DNA from: UBA7672 sp030824255
Lineage (GTDB): Bacteria; Pseudomonadota; Alphaproteobacteria; Caulobacterales; Hyphomonadaceae
Reading direction: 5' to 3'
Length of the DNA stretch: 64,000 bases
NCBI GenBank assembly: GCA_942493305.1
Contig: OW818686.1
Location: 2,418,001 to 2,482,000, forward strand
Positions 16,057 to 24,129 of this stretch are shown here, piece after piece (position 1 is the stretch's first letter; each line of letters begins with the position of its first letter). Both the position numbers and the translations under genes were made by a program. The notes under the pieces are model-generated. The model was given only the letters and a program-made list of their open reading frames with translations, searched no databases and had not been told where the DNA came from.

Positions 16057-16913
16057 GCCGCCGCCAGGCACTGCGAGGCCTTCTCGATGAAGTTGACCCT
16101 CGCCACCGGGCCCACATCCACGTGCTCGCCGTCCACAATCATGGGGATATCGCCGCCATCGTCATTCTCGACGTCCAGCGATAACGCGGCTGCGACCTCC
16201 ATGCCATCCGCCTTGCGCCAGTCATTGAAGAATGACGTCCACACCGCGTTCAGCGCGCCGGTGGCCGTCGGCCGCGCCAACGCCGCCACTTCCATGCCGC
16301 TGCCCACGCGTGTCAGCGAGCCGATCACGGCCCCCACCACGCTTGAGACGGGCAGGCGGCTTTCGACGAAGGAGTGACCGTCGGCATATCGCGCCGACAG
16401 CTGCAGCGTTTTCAGCGTATCGAGTGCGCCCGCGCCCGCGGCGGCAGCCGCCCCAAGATCGCCCTTCCGCAGATTTTCCCTGACCTCTGCAAAATGCGCA
16501 GGGGCGCCGGCCAGCATGGCGCAATAGAACATCTCGCCGTTCACTTCGCCGGCCGGAAGCGTCAGCGTCTTGCTGCTGCCGACCACATCGCGCAGCGTCT
16601 GATCCCAGGGCTTGTCGCCATGAATGGCTTTCGGCAGCAGGTTCATCGTGCCGCCCGGCAGGATCAGCAGCTTGTCCGTCACAGGTCCCGCCAGGCTCAG
16701 CGCGGTGCGGATCGTGCCGTCCCCGCCCCACACAATGAACAGGTCCGGCTGCTTTGCCGCCAGCGATTTGATCTGTGAAACGCAATCCTCGACGTCCGTT
16801 TCAACCAGCTCTGGATTCGAGATGTTGAGCTCGGCGAGAACCGCAGCCAGCCTCTCACGCGCGTCAGGCGGCACCGAGCCGGATTTCGGATTGAAAAGCG
16901 CAATAGTCGTCAT
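16053..16913 (-). CDS. Diacylglycerol/lipid kinase family protein, 286 aa
   Basis: The N terminus TTIALFNPKSGSVP contains the N-P-x-S-G nucleotide-binding start, and WGGDGTIRTAL is the GGDGT motif of the DAGK/NAD-kinase/sphingosine-kinase fold. GGTMNLLPK gives the third conserved block (PxGTxN). The product is expected to phosphorylate a lipid such as diacylglycerol at the membrane, though these soluble family members often have unknown substrates. ATG 16913 is chosen because the upstream ATG at 16946 adds residues foreign to the family. It overlaps the metallophosphoesterase gene, suggesting a two-gene operon. Confidence 0.87.
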   Translation of the reverse strand: MTTIALFNPKSGSVPPDARERLAAVLAELNISNPELVETDVEDCVSQIKSLAAKQPDLFIVWGGDGTIRTALSLAGPVTDKLLILPGGTMNLLPKAIHGDKPWDQTLRDVVGSSKTLTLPAGEVNGEMFYCAMLAGAPAHFAEVRENLRKGDLGAAAAAGAGALDTLKTLQLSARYADGHSFVESRLPVSSVVGAVIGSLTRVGSGMEVAALARPTATGALNAVWTSFFNDWRKADGMEVAAALSLDVENDDGGDIPMIVDGEHVDVGPVARVNFIEKASQCLAAA

Positions 16914-16971
16914 GTGCCCTGATTTCCCGATAGGACTGCGAAGCATTGCGGATTGTGGTGATGAAGGCGTG

Positions 16972-17118
16972 TCAGTTCTGGCCCAGAATGCCCATCGCGC
17001 CCGCCATCAGCAAGCCGCCGGCAACCAGAAGGCAAAGCACAAGCGTCACGAGCCCGCCTCTGTCGGACGCCTCGCGGTCGAGCTTGTCAAAGATGTGCTG
17101 GTCATCAGGATTGGACAT
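16972..17118 (-). CDS. 48-aa single-span membrane protein under EcfG control
   Basis: A short frame reads MSNPDDQHIFDKLDREASDR, then a hydrophobic span GGLVTLVLCLLVAGGLLMAG and the tail AMGILGQN, so a charged N-terminal arm carries one membrane helix. Support for it being real is a perfect EcfG-type promoter (GGAAC-N16-CGTT, 17186-17162) ending 43 bases upstream of the ATG. Its position within a cluster of EcfG-controlled genes also fits. The ribosome site (GGAAGAGG) is rather far from the start. I do not recognise a family; many stress regulons hold such tiny membrane proteins. Confidence 0.72.
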   Translation of the reverse strand: MSNPDDQHIFDKLDREASDRGGLVTLVLCLLVAGGLLMAGAMGILGQN

Positions 17119-17161
17119 TTGCGTCTCGTCGACCTCTTCCCTCCAAGTCCGTTACCGTTGC

Positions 17162-17186
17162 AACGTCGAACCGGTGGGTGGGTTCC
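17162..17186 (-). promoter_or_regulatory. EcfG-type promoter of 48-aa membrane protein gene
   Basis: On the minus strand GGAAC, 16 bases, CGTT. It sits just after the hairpin that ends the upstream gene. Confidence 0.85.
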
Positions 17187-17201
17187 ATGCACGTAAGCAG
17201 A

Positions 17202-17228
17202 GAGGGCGCTGCTCAACACAGCGCCCTC
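17202..17228 (-). terminator. Hairpin terminator of glycine-zipper gene
   Basis: GAGGGCGCTG and CAGCGCCCTC form a 10-bp stem, followed on the minus strand by the pyrimidine-rich TCTCTGCTTAC. It separates the gene at 17255 from the promoter at 17186. Confidence 0.65.
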
Positions 17229-17254
17229 CTGTTTGTTCACAACTAGGGGCTGGA

Positions 17255-17614
17255 TCAACCGCGATAGTCGCCATTGTCCCAGTAAGTGCGGCCCGAACGA
17301 CGGTCCACATAGTAATAGCGGCGGGCCGAGTTGTCGTAGAGCATGGGCTCGCCATTCGGCCCATAGCGATCGGCCCGATCGTTGTTGCGATCCGATGACG
17401 CGCCAGCCACGCCGCCGGCAATAGCGCCGGTCGCTGCGCCAATGGCCGCGCCTTGGCCCGCATCACCCGAGCCCGTGTTGTTGCCGATGACAGCGCCCGC
17501 CGCCGCCCCGAGCAAGCCGCCAGTTACAGCGCCGCGCTCGGTGTTGCCGGAGGATGTGCAAGCGGAAATAGCAAGAGCCGCGAGCGCACCAGCAGTAATT
17601 GCGAATATCTTCAT
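17255..17614 (-). CDS. Glycine-zipper lipoprotein, stress-associated, 119 aa
   Basis: A signal peptide ends in the lipobox AISAC (C19). Residues about 28-74 are a glycine-zipper region (GAVTGGLLGAAAGAVIGNN, GAAIGAATGAIAGGVAG) as in Rick_17kDa/OmpA-like outer-membrane lipoproteins. The C terminus RRYYYVDRRSGRTYWDNGDY is nearly the same as that of the 59791-60147 gene. AAGGAG precedes the ATG. An EcfG-type promoter with a 17-base spacer lies at 17669-17644 and overlaps the end of the upstream gene. Likely an envelope protein made under general stress; molecular role unknown. Confidence 0.85.
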   Translation of the reverse strand: MKIFAITAGALAALAISACTSSGNTERGAVTGGLLGAAAGAVIGNNTGSGDAGQGAAIGAATGAIAGGVAGASSDRNNDRADRYGPNGEPMLYDNSARRYYYVDRRSGRTYWDNGDYRG

Positions 17615-17643
17615 GTCAGAACTCCTTGAGTATGCTTCCAGCC

Positions 17644-17669
17644 AACGTGTGCAGAACGCTTACAGTTCC
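17644..17669 (-). promoter_or_regulatory. EcfG-type promoter of 17255-17614 gene
   Basis: On the minus strand GGAAC, 17 bases, CGTT, 30 bases before the ATG. Its -35 part overlaps the last codons of the upstream gene. A second CGTT lies at an unsuitable spacing of 6. Confidence 0.75.
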
Positions 17670-18103
17670 GGCTCACGCACAGGCCTGCGCAGTGCGCCGG
17701 CGACGCCGCCCACGATCAGACCCGCGACAGTGGTCTGGGCGATCAGCGCCACAGATGCGGTCGCGGTTGCAGCAGCAACCACCAGGCCGACGCCTGCGCC
17801 CAGTAGCGCGCCGATGGTCATGCCTGATCCAACAGGCGCATTACGCTTCGGCTGTATCGCAACGGGCGGCGGAGCGGTGTTCTTGAGCTCCACAAGCGCA
17901 CGCGAAACTTCACGAAGGTCGGATTCCTCGCCGCCTGTCATGTTTTCGCTCGTGCTGTCCATCAGACGCTGCGCGTCCAGTTTCCAGCTCTCGAGAATGC
18001 GGCGCTTGTCTGAGTAGGAAAGCTCAGGATGCGTCAGCACCTCTTTGGGAGCATCAAAGTGTCGGGTCGGGTGACCGACCATTTCATCGACTTGCGTGTT
18101 CAT
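17660..18103 (-). CDS. Hypothetical stress-regulated membrane protein, 147 aa
   Basis: The N-terminal half is soluble with the conserved-looking block HPTRHFDAPKEVLTHPELSY, SDKRRILESWKLDAQRLM and EESDLREVSRAL, a pattern I know from many uncharacterised alphaproteobacterial proteins. Residues about 92-137 form two glycine- and alanine-rich membrane segments. GGAAGG precedes the ATG. A perfect EcfG-type promoter at 18167-18143 lies 39 bases upstream, so stress induction is strongly predicted. The stop is followed by the promoter of the next gene, so the pair may also be co-transcribed. Confidence 0.78.
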   Translation of the reverse strand: MNTQVDEMVGHPTRHFDAPKEVLTHPELSYSDKRRILESWKLDAQRLMDSTSENMTGGEESDLREVSRALVELKNTAPPPVAIQPKRNAPVGSGMTIGALLGAGVGLVVAAATATASVALIAQTTVAGLIVGGVAGALRRPVREPEL

Positions 18104-18142
18104 GGCGTGTTTCGCCTTCCTCGCTCAAAGTTGGTCAATCCA

Positions 18143-18167
18143 GAACGAGGCTGCCGGGATGCGGTTC
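18143..18167 (-). promoter_or_regulatory. EcfG-type promoter of 17660-18103 gene
   Basis: On the minus strand GGAAC, 16 bases, CGTT, 39 bases before the ATG and directly after the terminator at 18189-18217. Confidence 0.87.
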
Positions 18168-18188
18168 CGGCGAACACACATATGAAAA

Positions 18189-18217
18189 AGCGCAACCGAT
18201 GCGGAACCGGCTGCGCT
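18189..18217 (-). terminator. Rho-independent terminator of SDR gene
   Basis: AGCGCA...TGCGCT stem with an inner CCGGTT/AACCGG-type pairing, followed on the minus strand by TTTTT at 18189-18185. It lies about 40 bases past the SDR stop. Confidence 0.75.
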
Positions 18218-18257
18218 CTGTCACAATGCAACTTAACCTGTCTTCTTTGTAAGACGG

Positions 18258-19058
18258 TTAGCTCGGTCCATCCTTCGAAAGGCTCGCATAGGCAATGCCG
18301 CCATCGACGGCGATGGAGTCGCCAACAACGTAATCTCCCGCCTTCGAGGCAAGGAAGATTGCCGTGCCTGCCATGTCCTCGTCACGACCGATGCGGCGCA
18401 TCGGCGTGCGTGCGGCAACGGCTTCTTCCTGGTCGCGTGCGGCCTTGTTCATCTCGGACGCGAACGGCCCCGGCGCTATCGCCGTGACAATGATGTTGTC
18501 TTCCACCAGTCGCGCCGCCATCCGCTTGGTCAGGTAGAGAAGCGACGATTTTGACGCGTGGTACGAATACGTCTCCCACGGGTTCAGGCGAATGCCGTCG
18601 ATCGAGCAGATGTTGATCACCTTCGCGGGACGCTCCGGGCTCGCGGCTTTCTTCAGCGCCGCATGCAGCGCCTGCGTCAGGAAGAAAGGCGACTTGACGT
18701 TGAGGTCCATCACCTTGTCCCAGCCGTGCTCCGGGAATTCCTCGAACGGCGCACCCCAGGCCGCGCCCGCATTGTTGACGAGAATGTCGAGCTTGCCTTC
18801 ACGCTTGTAGATCTCTTCCGCCAGCATCTTCCCGCCCGCCACCGTCGAAATGTCCTGCGGCAGAGAGATGCATTCTGCATGGCCCAGCGCTGTCAGCTCC
18901 GCCGCCGTCGCATCGCACGCATCCGCCTTGCGCGCCGAGATGTAGGTTTTCGCGCCGCTCTCCACGAAGCCCTGCGCGATCATCTTGCCAATGCCGCGAG
19001 ACCCGCCGGTCACCAGCGCCACGCGCCCCTTCAGCGAAAACAGATTGTCGATCATCAT
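18258..19058 (-). CDS. SDR-family oxidoreductase, 266 aa
   Basis: A classical short-chain dehydrogenase. TGGSRGIG at residues 17-24 binds the cofactor, NNAG lies near 91, the catalytic serine is in INICSIDG, and Y-x-x-x-K is in YSYHASKSS, followed by APGPFASEM and the C-terminal DGG. Length and motifs are complete. Arg after the second Gly of TGGSRG suggests NADP(H) preference. The nearest type I can name is RhlG/gluconate-5-dehydrogenase-like, but substrate is unknown. The gene stands alone, with a terminator at 18189-18217 after it and a 31-bp inverted repeat element upstream. Confidence 0.88.
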   Translation of the reverse strand: MMIDNLFSLKGRVALVTGGSRGIGKMIAQGFVESGAKTYISARKADACDATAAELTALGHAECISLPQDISTVAGGKMLAEEIYKREGKLDILVNNAGAAWGAPFEEFPEHGWDKVMDLNVKSPFFLTQALHAALKKAASPERPAKVINICSIDGIRLNPWETYSYHASKSSLLYLTKRMAARLVEDNIIVTAIAPGPFASEMNKAARDQEEAVAARTPMRRIGRDEDMAGTAIFLASKAGDYVVGDSIAVDGGIAYASLSKDGPS

Positions 19059-19138
19059 GGCGAGGCGTCTCCCGGTATCGGTTTCTTGTTGGCGCGGACA
19101 CTAGCGGCCCGCGCACGAAACGCCAGACCCGGAAAGTC

Positions 19139-19321
19139 CGGCCTCGTCCTTCGAGACGATCGCACCGAGAGAGTGTCCTCGTTGCTGGAGTGTATCCGCT
19201 ATCCCTCACGAGGGCTGTCTCAACATCCGAGTTGACAGATAGGCCTCATCCTGAGGGATCGCAGGTACACCTTATCTACGTGCGCATTCCCTCGGTGCGA
19301 TCGTCTCGAAGGACGAGGCCG
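19139..19321. repeat. 31-bp perfect inverted repeat flanking 121 bp
   Basis: 19139-19169 and 19291-19321 are exact reverse complements over 31 bp. Their core is GTCCTTCGAGACGATCGCAC. The 121-bp interior has the internal hairpin CCTCATCCTGAGG and no gene. The sequence resembles alphaproteobacterial REP/BIME repeats and could also be a small non-autonomous element. Confidence 0.8.
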
Positions 19322-19332
19322 TGCTCAACGGC

Positions 19333-20580
19333 CTACCGCATCAAATGCGCCGCCAACGCCGCGTAAGCCGGCAAGGACACCTTGTCCAAAACCGAATTCC
19401 CGTTCGCCGCCACCGGATGTGAGGCGAACCGCGCAATCACCATCTCGGCCTTGGGCGACACCCAGCACGCCTGTCCATGAATGCCGCGAGCCGTGTATGA
19501 TCCAAGCGCGTCATGGCTCACCCACCACTGGCTGCGATAGCTCCAGCCCGGCATGGTCGCGTAGCCCGCCTTCGCGAAATCCTCCGGCCGCCCGCCGCGC
19601 GCAATGTCGTCTACCACCGCCGCCGGCACGATCTCGCGCCCATTGAACGTCCCGCGATTGCGCATCATCTCGCCCAGCCGCGCAAGGTCGCGCAGGGCGA
19701 GGCTCATGCCGCCGCCGCACGCCGCCATCCCCACCGGATCGAGGATGATGTTCGCATCCTCCTCCGCGCCGATTTTCTGCCAGATCCGTTCGGAGATCAG
19801 CTCCGCCATAGACTTGCCCGTCACGCGTTGAACCAGCCACGCCAGCACTTCCGTGTTGCAGGTCTTGTAGGCAAACGCTGCGCCATGCTCGCCCTGCTTG
19901 GGCAACATCGGCAGGAATTCCGCGATCGAGCGTGGCCCGCTCCAGCCTTCCGGCGGCTTCGCATAGCCTGCCGCCATCCCGTAAGTCCGCACTTCGGCTG
20001 CAGGGTCGGTATAGTTCTCCGAGTACTTGACGCCCGTGGTCATATCCATGACCTGCCGTACGCTCGCATCTTCGAACGCAGAGCCCTTCAGCTCCGGCAC
20101 GTAGTGCGCCACGGGCGCCGCCACATCGATCGCGTCGTCATGCGCCAATGTCGCGGCAATCAGCCCGACGAAAGACTTCGTCACCGAGAAAGCGATATGC
20201 GGCAACTCCGCCGCTCCCGCACCCCGATATGTCTCGTACACGATCGCCCCTCGGTGCAGCACCACGATCCCGTCCGTGTACATCGCCTCCAGCGATTGCG
20301 CCCAGCTGAGCTTTTTGCCCTCCAGTGTCGTGAACGTCACGCCATCAATGTCATCGCGCAACTTGCGGGGGAGGGCGCTAACGCCATTATTCCCGCGCCG
20401 CACATTCGCGGTTGGCTTCAGTTCGCGCTGATGGTTGAACGCCCACCGCGTGTTCGGAAAAGAACTTCCAGACAGCTCCCCACCTTCAGGCCGGATGGTC
20501 AGCTCGCGCTTCGGTGGAAAGCCGTCCATCAGCCCCCGTCCGCGCGGGTCGCTGTTCTGGGGATTCCAGTTGCTGGCCAT
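19333..20580 (-). CDS. Serine hydrolase, beta-lactamase class C fold, 415 aa
   Basis: The SxxK motif is S132-V-T-K135 in IAFSVTKSFVGL. The second-site motif is YKTCN (Y-x-x-x-N type), and the C-terminal HGQACWVSPKAEMVIARF gives the third (HxG-like) region. These belong to the beta-lactamase/transpeptidase-like family (EstB/6-aminohexanoate hydrolase type). There is no N-terminal signal peptide, so it is probably cytoplasmic; start ATG has AGGA upstream. The natural substrate is not evident. An esterase or amidase is more likely than a true beta-lactamase. Confidence 0.85.
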   Translation of the reverse strand: MASNWNPQNSDPRGRGLMDGFPPKRELTIRPEGGELSGSSFPNTRWAFNHQRELKPTANVRRGNNGVSALPRKLRDDIDGVTFTTLEGKKLSWAQSLEAMYTDGIVVLHRGAIVYETYRGAGAAELPHIAFSVTKSFVGLIAATLAHDDAIDVAAPVAHYVPELKGSAFEDASVRQVMDMTTGVKYSENYTDPAAEVRTYGMAAGYAKPPEGWSGPRSIAEFLPMLPKQGEHGAAFAYKTCNTEVLAWLVQRVTGKSMAELISERIWQKIGAEEDANIILDPVGMAACGGGMSLALRDLARLGEMMRNRGTFNGREIVPAAVVDDIARGGRPEDFAKAGYATMPGWSYRSQWWVSHDALGSYTARGIHGQACWVSPKAEMVIARFASHPVAANGNSVLDKVSLPAYAALAAHLMR

Positions 20581-20715
20581 TCCTGCTCTCCGCGCGATGT
20601 CGTCCGCGCCTGTTGCAAACCCTAGCCGCCCGCCAGTGAAAGACCAGAGTGTCCGCCGGGAAATGATCCGGGCTGCTCCGCCGCTCGTAGTGACGCCAGT
20701 AGGAAAGCATCACCA

Positions 20716-21333
20716 ATGCGGCGCATACTCTTGGCTTCGGCCATCATCTTCCTCACAGCCTGCGCGACGCAGGGCGTCGAGGAACCGTCTTACGCGGTGC
20801 AGAAATCCGAAGGCGATTTTCAGGTTCGCACCTACGCGCCCACAATTGTCGCAGAGACCACGGTGCAGGGCGACGCCTGGTCCACACGCTTCGAAGGTTT
20901 TGGTCCGCTCGCCGACTACATTTTCGCGAAGGGACGCGAAGGCGAGAAGATCGCCATGACCGCTCCCGTTACGCAGGCGCCGCGCGAGAAAATCGCGATG
21001 ACCGCGCCGGTGACGCAAGCGGAATCCACATCCGGCGCATGGACGATTGGTTTCACGATGCCTGCCGGGTACACAATCGAAAATCTTCCGGCGCCTGTCA
21101 GCCCCAACGTAAAGCTGGTCGAGCAACCGGCACGCACCATGGCCGTCTACAGCTTTTCGGGCGTCGCATCCGATCGCGAGATGCAGCAGGCACGCGATAT
21201 ACTTCTCATGAAAACAACCGCTGCAGGTCTCACGCCGAAAGGCGAAGCGGTCTTCGCGTTCTATGATCCGCCGTGGACGCTCGCCTTCTTTCGCCGCAAC
21301 GAGGTGATGGTCGAGATCGCGACACAGGACTGA
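20716..21333 (+). CDS. SOUL heme-binding family lipoprotein, 205 aa
   Basis: A signal peptide ends in the lipobox LTACA (C16). The rest follows the SOUL/HEBP fold: YAVQKSEGDFQVRTYAPTIV, FGPLADYIF and EKIAMTAPVTQ, then FTMPAGYTIENLP and RTMAVYSFSGVAS. The EKIAMTAPVTQA stretch occurs twice in tandem at about residues 76-104, as often seen in bacterial SOUL proteins. Heme binding in this family is variable and no obvious axial ligand can be assigned. A small ribosome site AGGAAA precedes the ATG. It is followed in the same direction by the fasciclin gene, but 141 bases apart. Confidence 0.87.
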   Translation: MRRILLASAIIFLTACATQGVEEPSYAVQKSEGDFQVRTYAPTIVAETTVQGDAWSTRFEGFGPLADYIFAKGREGEKIAMTAPVTQAPREKIAMTAPVTQAESTSGAWTIGFTMPAGYTIENLPAPVSPNVKLVEQPARTMAVYSFSGVASDREMQQARDILLMKTTAAGLTPKGEAVFAFYDPPWTLAFFRRNEVMVEIATQD

Positions 21334-21474
21334 TCGCGCGGCTTATTGCGATTACGGTTGCGTTATTATCAATCCACTTGCGCGCTGTGTGCGTACCACC
21401 CGTGAGAAGCAGCCGAGCCGCTCATAGCAGGGCCGGGTCGGCGCTCAGGACCGCACAGCAACAGGACATCCCAC

Positions 21475-22023
21475 ATGAAGCTCGCTCTCCCCATCGCCGC
21501 CTTCGCTCTCTTCGCCGCCGCCTGCTCGGGCGAAACTGCCCCGGCCACGCCGACGCCCGCTCCCGTGGCTGAGGCGCCTGCACCGGAACCCGCCCCGATG
21601 GCCGCCAAGGACATCGTCGACACCGCCGTCGGCGCTGGCCAGTTCACCACGCTCGTCGCCGCAGTCCAGGCCGCCGGCCTCGAATCCACCCTGCGCGGCG
21701 CTGGCCCGTTCACGGTTTTCGCCCCCACCGACGCTGCCTTCGCCGCTCTCCCGGCTGGCACGGTGGAAGACCTGCTGAAGCCCGAGAACAAGGCCAAGCT
21801 CACGGCCATCCTCACCTACCACGTGCTGCCGGCTGAAGTGATGTCGTCCGCCGTCGCTGGCCAGACGCTCGAGCCCGCCACGGTTCAGGGCGCCACCGTC
21901 AAGGTCGACGGCAGCATGGCCGGCAAGGTCATGGTCAACGACGCCACCGTCGTTTCGGCCGACGTCGACGCCTCGAACGGCGTCATCCACGTGATCGACA
22001 AGGTGATCATGCCGCCCATGTAG
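21475..22023 (+). CDS. Fasciclin-domain lipoprotein, 182 aa
   Basis: A signal peptide with lipobox AAACS (C17) is followed by a Pro/Ala/Glu linker (about residues 19-42). One fasciclin (FAS1) domain then spans about 44-180: conserved H1 block FTVFAPTDAAFAALPAGTVE and H2 block GVIHVIDKVIMPP, with LTYHVLPAEVM between them. FAS1 domains act in adhesion or surface attachment, so an envelope-anchored surface protein is likely. A strong hairpin at 22079-22110 ends transcription. Confidence 0.93.
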   Translation: MKLALPIAAFALFAAACSGETAPATPTPAPVAEAPAPEPAPMAAKDIVDTAVGAGQFTTLVAAVQAAGLESTLRGAGPFTVFAPTDAAFAALPAGTVEDLLKPENKAKLTAILTYHVLPAEVMSSAVAGQTLEPATVQGATVKVDGSMAGKVMVNDATVVSADVDASNGVIHVIDKVIMPPM

Positions 22024-22078
22024 GCAGCAGGCGCTTTCTCCCCGAATGGTGCGCTACTCTCTCCGATATGTGCGCCAG

Positions 22079-22110
22079 CAAGCCGCCCGCGTCTCCACGT
22101 GGGCGGCTTG
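22079..22110. terminator. Bidirectional terminator between fasciclin and acyl-CoA dehydrogenase genes
   Basis: CAAGCCGCCC and GGGCGGCTTG form a 10-bp stem with a 12-base loop between convergent genes. Confidence 0.7.
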
Positions 22111-22133
22111 TACCTTTATAGCGTCCTGAAAGT

Positions 22134-23267
22134 TCAGTACCCGCCAATCCGCGCATAGCGGTCGCGGTGATAGCTTTCGCCGCCATACAGGCCCTCAAGC
22201 ACGCGCGCGCGCTTCATGTAGAGCCCGCTGTCATGCGCGTCGGTCATGCCGATGCCGCCATGCATCTGCACCGTTTCGTTGCTCACCAGGTGCAGCGTCT
22301 CCGCCGCCCGCGCCTTGGCCAGCGACGCCAGCTCGCCAAGATTATCCGCGTCCTTGTCCAGTGCATCCAGCGCCGCGCTCACGCAGCTGCGCGTAAGCTC
22401 CAGCTCCGTGAACATGATCGCCGCGCGATGCTGCAGCGACTGGAACGAGCCGATCAGCTGACCGAACTGCTTGCGCACCTTCAGATACTCGGCCGTCATC
22501 TCGAACGCCGCGTCCGATGCCCCCAGCGACTCCGCCGCCAGCCCGATGCACGCGCGATCAAGAATCTGCTCCAGCACGGCATACCCGCCGCCCACCTCGC
22601 CGAGCACCGCGTCCGCGCCAACTTCCACGCCGGCAAACGCGATGTTCGCCGCCGCATGCGCATCCAGCGTCTTGAGGGTCGTGCGCGTCACGCCCTTGGC
22701 GTCTGCCGGCACGAGGAACAGCGTGATCCCCGCCTTGTCCTCTTCGCCGCCCGACGTGCGTGCGACCACGATCAGCAGGTCAGCTTCGCCGCCATCCACC
22801 ACATAGCGCTTCTCGCCGTTCAGCACATAACCCGCGCCGCCCTTCGCAGCGGCCAACTTCACGTGCGTCGGGTTGTGATGTGCAAACTCGTCCACCGCCA
22901 GCGCCGTGATCGCCTCGCCAGCCGCGATCTTCGGCAGCCACGTTTCCTTCTGCGTCTGGCTCCCCGCGAGCAGCAGCGCGGATGCTCCGATCAGCGCGGT
23001 TGAAACGAGCGGCGTCGCCGCCAGCGTGCGCCCCTGCGCTTCGAGCACCTGGCCAAGCCCCACATAGCCAAAGCCCGAGCCGCCGAATTCTTCCGGAATG
23101 AGAACGCCGGTAAAGCCCAGCTCCGCGATCTCCTTCCATGTCGCCTTGTCGTGGCCTGCGCCTGCCGTGCGCAGCGCCCTCAGCTGCGCCACCGGCAGCT
23201 TTTCGGCCGCGAAGCTGAGCGCGCTGTCGCGCAGCATCTGTTGTTCTTCGCTGAGCACGAACGCCAT
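22134..23267 (-). CDS. Acyl-CoA dehydrogenase family protein, 377 aa
   Basis: N-terminal helical domain (FVLSEEQQMLRDSALSFAAE), middle domain with ALAVDEFAHHN and GEKRYVVDGGEADLLIVVAR, and C-terminal FAD-binding helices with RKQFGQLIGSFQSLQHRAA and VQMHGGIGMTDAHDSGLYMK. The set is typical of bacterial acyl-CoA dehydrogenases working on steroid, terpene or branched substrates. The usual catalytic Glu position is not obvious, so this may be one subunit of a heteromeric enzyme. ATG 23267 has GGAG at good spacing, better than an ATG at 23279. It is followed downstream by the terminator at 22079. Confidence 0.9.
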   Translation of the reverse strand: MAFVLSEEQQMLRDSALSFAAEKLPVAQLRALRTAGAGHDKATWKEIAELGFTGVLIPEEFGGSGFGYVGLGQVLEAQGRTLAATPLVSTALIGASALLLAGSQTQKETWLPKIAAGEAITALAVDEFAHHNPTHVKLAAAKGGAGYVLNGEKRYVVDGGEADLLIVVARTSGGEEDKAGITLFLVPADAKGVTRTTLKTLDAHAAANIAFAGVEVGADAVLGEVGGGYAVLEQILDRACIGLAAESLGASDAAFEMTAEYLKVRKQFGQLIGSFQSLQHRAAIMFTELELTRSCVSAALDALDKDADNLGELASLAKARAAETLHLVSNETVQMHGGIGMTDAHDSGLYMKRARVLEGLYGGESYHRDRYARIGGY

Positions 23268-23304
23268 CGGCCACTCCATCGCTCGCCGGCCAGATACCGG
23301 CGTT

Positions 23305-23922
23305 TCAGTTTCGCGTGTTGGGTCTTAGCGTTCCGCGTACCGCCCAATCAAGGGCGTCTTCAAGCCTGTCATTGCCCCAGAACAGCTCGCCATCCTCGGT
23401 CACGAAGCTCGGCGCGCCGAAAATGCCGATATCTGCGGCATGGGCTGTCTCGAACCGCAGTTTCTCCTTGATGGGCTCTGATGTCATCGCGGCCAGAACC
23501 TCCAGCGGATCCAGCCCGGCGCGGCGCGCCGCGGCATGAAGGATCTGAGGGTCTGAAATGTCCCGGTCGTGCGCGAAGTTTGCCTGGAACACGGCTTTCA
23601 CGAAATTGCCGCGCTGCGCCTGATCCAGCGAGAGGGTAATCCGGGCCGCCATCAGGCCGTTCTGCGGAAATCGCGCCGGCCGCTTGAAGGGCAGGGCATA
23701 TTTCCCGCACGTCCGCTCCACGTCCCGCCACATGTAGGATCCCTTGACGGGCACAACGTTGAACGGGCTGTCCTTCATCCCCTGCTGCGCATGGAAGAGC
23801 GGACCGAGAAGGAATGGCCGCCACTCGATTTCCACGCCTTGCGACGCCGCAAGTTTGTCGACCCGCATGACGGCCGGATAGGAATAGGTCGAGGCGAATT
23901 CGAACCAGAACTGCAGTTTCAA
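23305..23922 (-). CDS. 2-hydroxychromene-2-carboxylate isomerase-like (DsbA fold), 205 aa
   Basis: Read from TTG 23922 it starts MKLQFWFEFASTYSYPAVMR, the characteristic opening of DsbA-fold HCCA isomerases (the S in FASTYS replaces CxxC and binds glutathione). It continues with EWRPFLLGPLF, RFPQNGLMAARI, and at the C-terminus GIFGAPSFVTEDGELFWGND. GAGG lies 8 bases before the TTG, and no ATG fits. The known reaction is glutathione-dependent isomerisation in naphthalene-type catabolism, but many such genes have other substrates. It lies 37 bases upstream of the acyl-CoA dehydrogenase gene and may share its operon. Confidence 0.87.
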   Translation of the reverse strand: MKLQFWFEFASTYSYPAVMRVDKLAASQGVEIEWRPFLLGPLFHAQQGMKDSPFNVVPVKGSYMWRDVERTCGKYALPFKRPARFPQNGLMAARITLSLDQAQRGNFVKAVFQANFAHDRDISDPQILHAAARRAGLDPLEVLAAMTSEPIKEKLRFETAHAADIGIFGAPSFVTEDGELFWGNDRLEDALDWAVRGTLRPNTRN

Positions 23923-24129
23923 GACACGATCCTCGTACCGACGATTCGCGAAGGTAAAGCATCGCGCCGAAAAATGTGCAGCGGTTTTCGCCATGGCGAT
24001 GCAAAAATGGGAAATCGAGGCTTCCGGGCGTGTGCCGAAGCCCTGGGCAGATTGCGCCGTCAAAAACCGCGCCCATATGCTGTGGCAGGACACCGCCGGT
24101 TCCCGGCGGACAAGAGGACGGAAACACCC

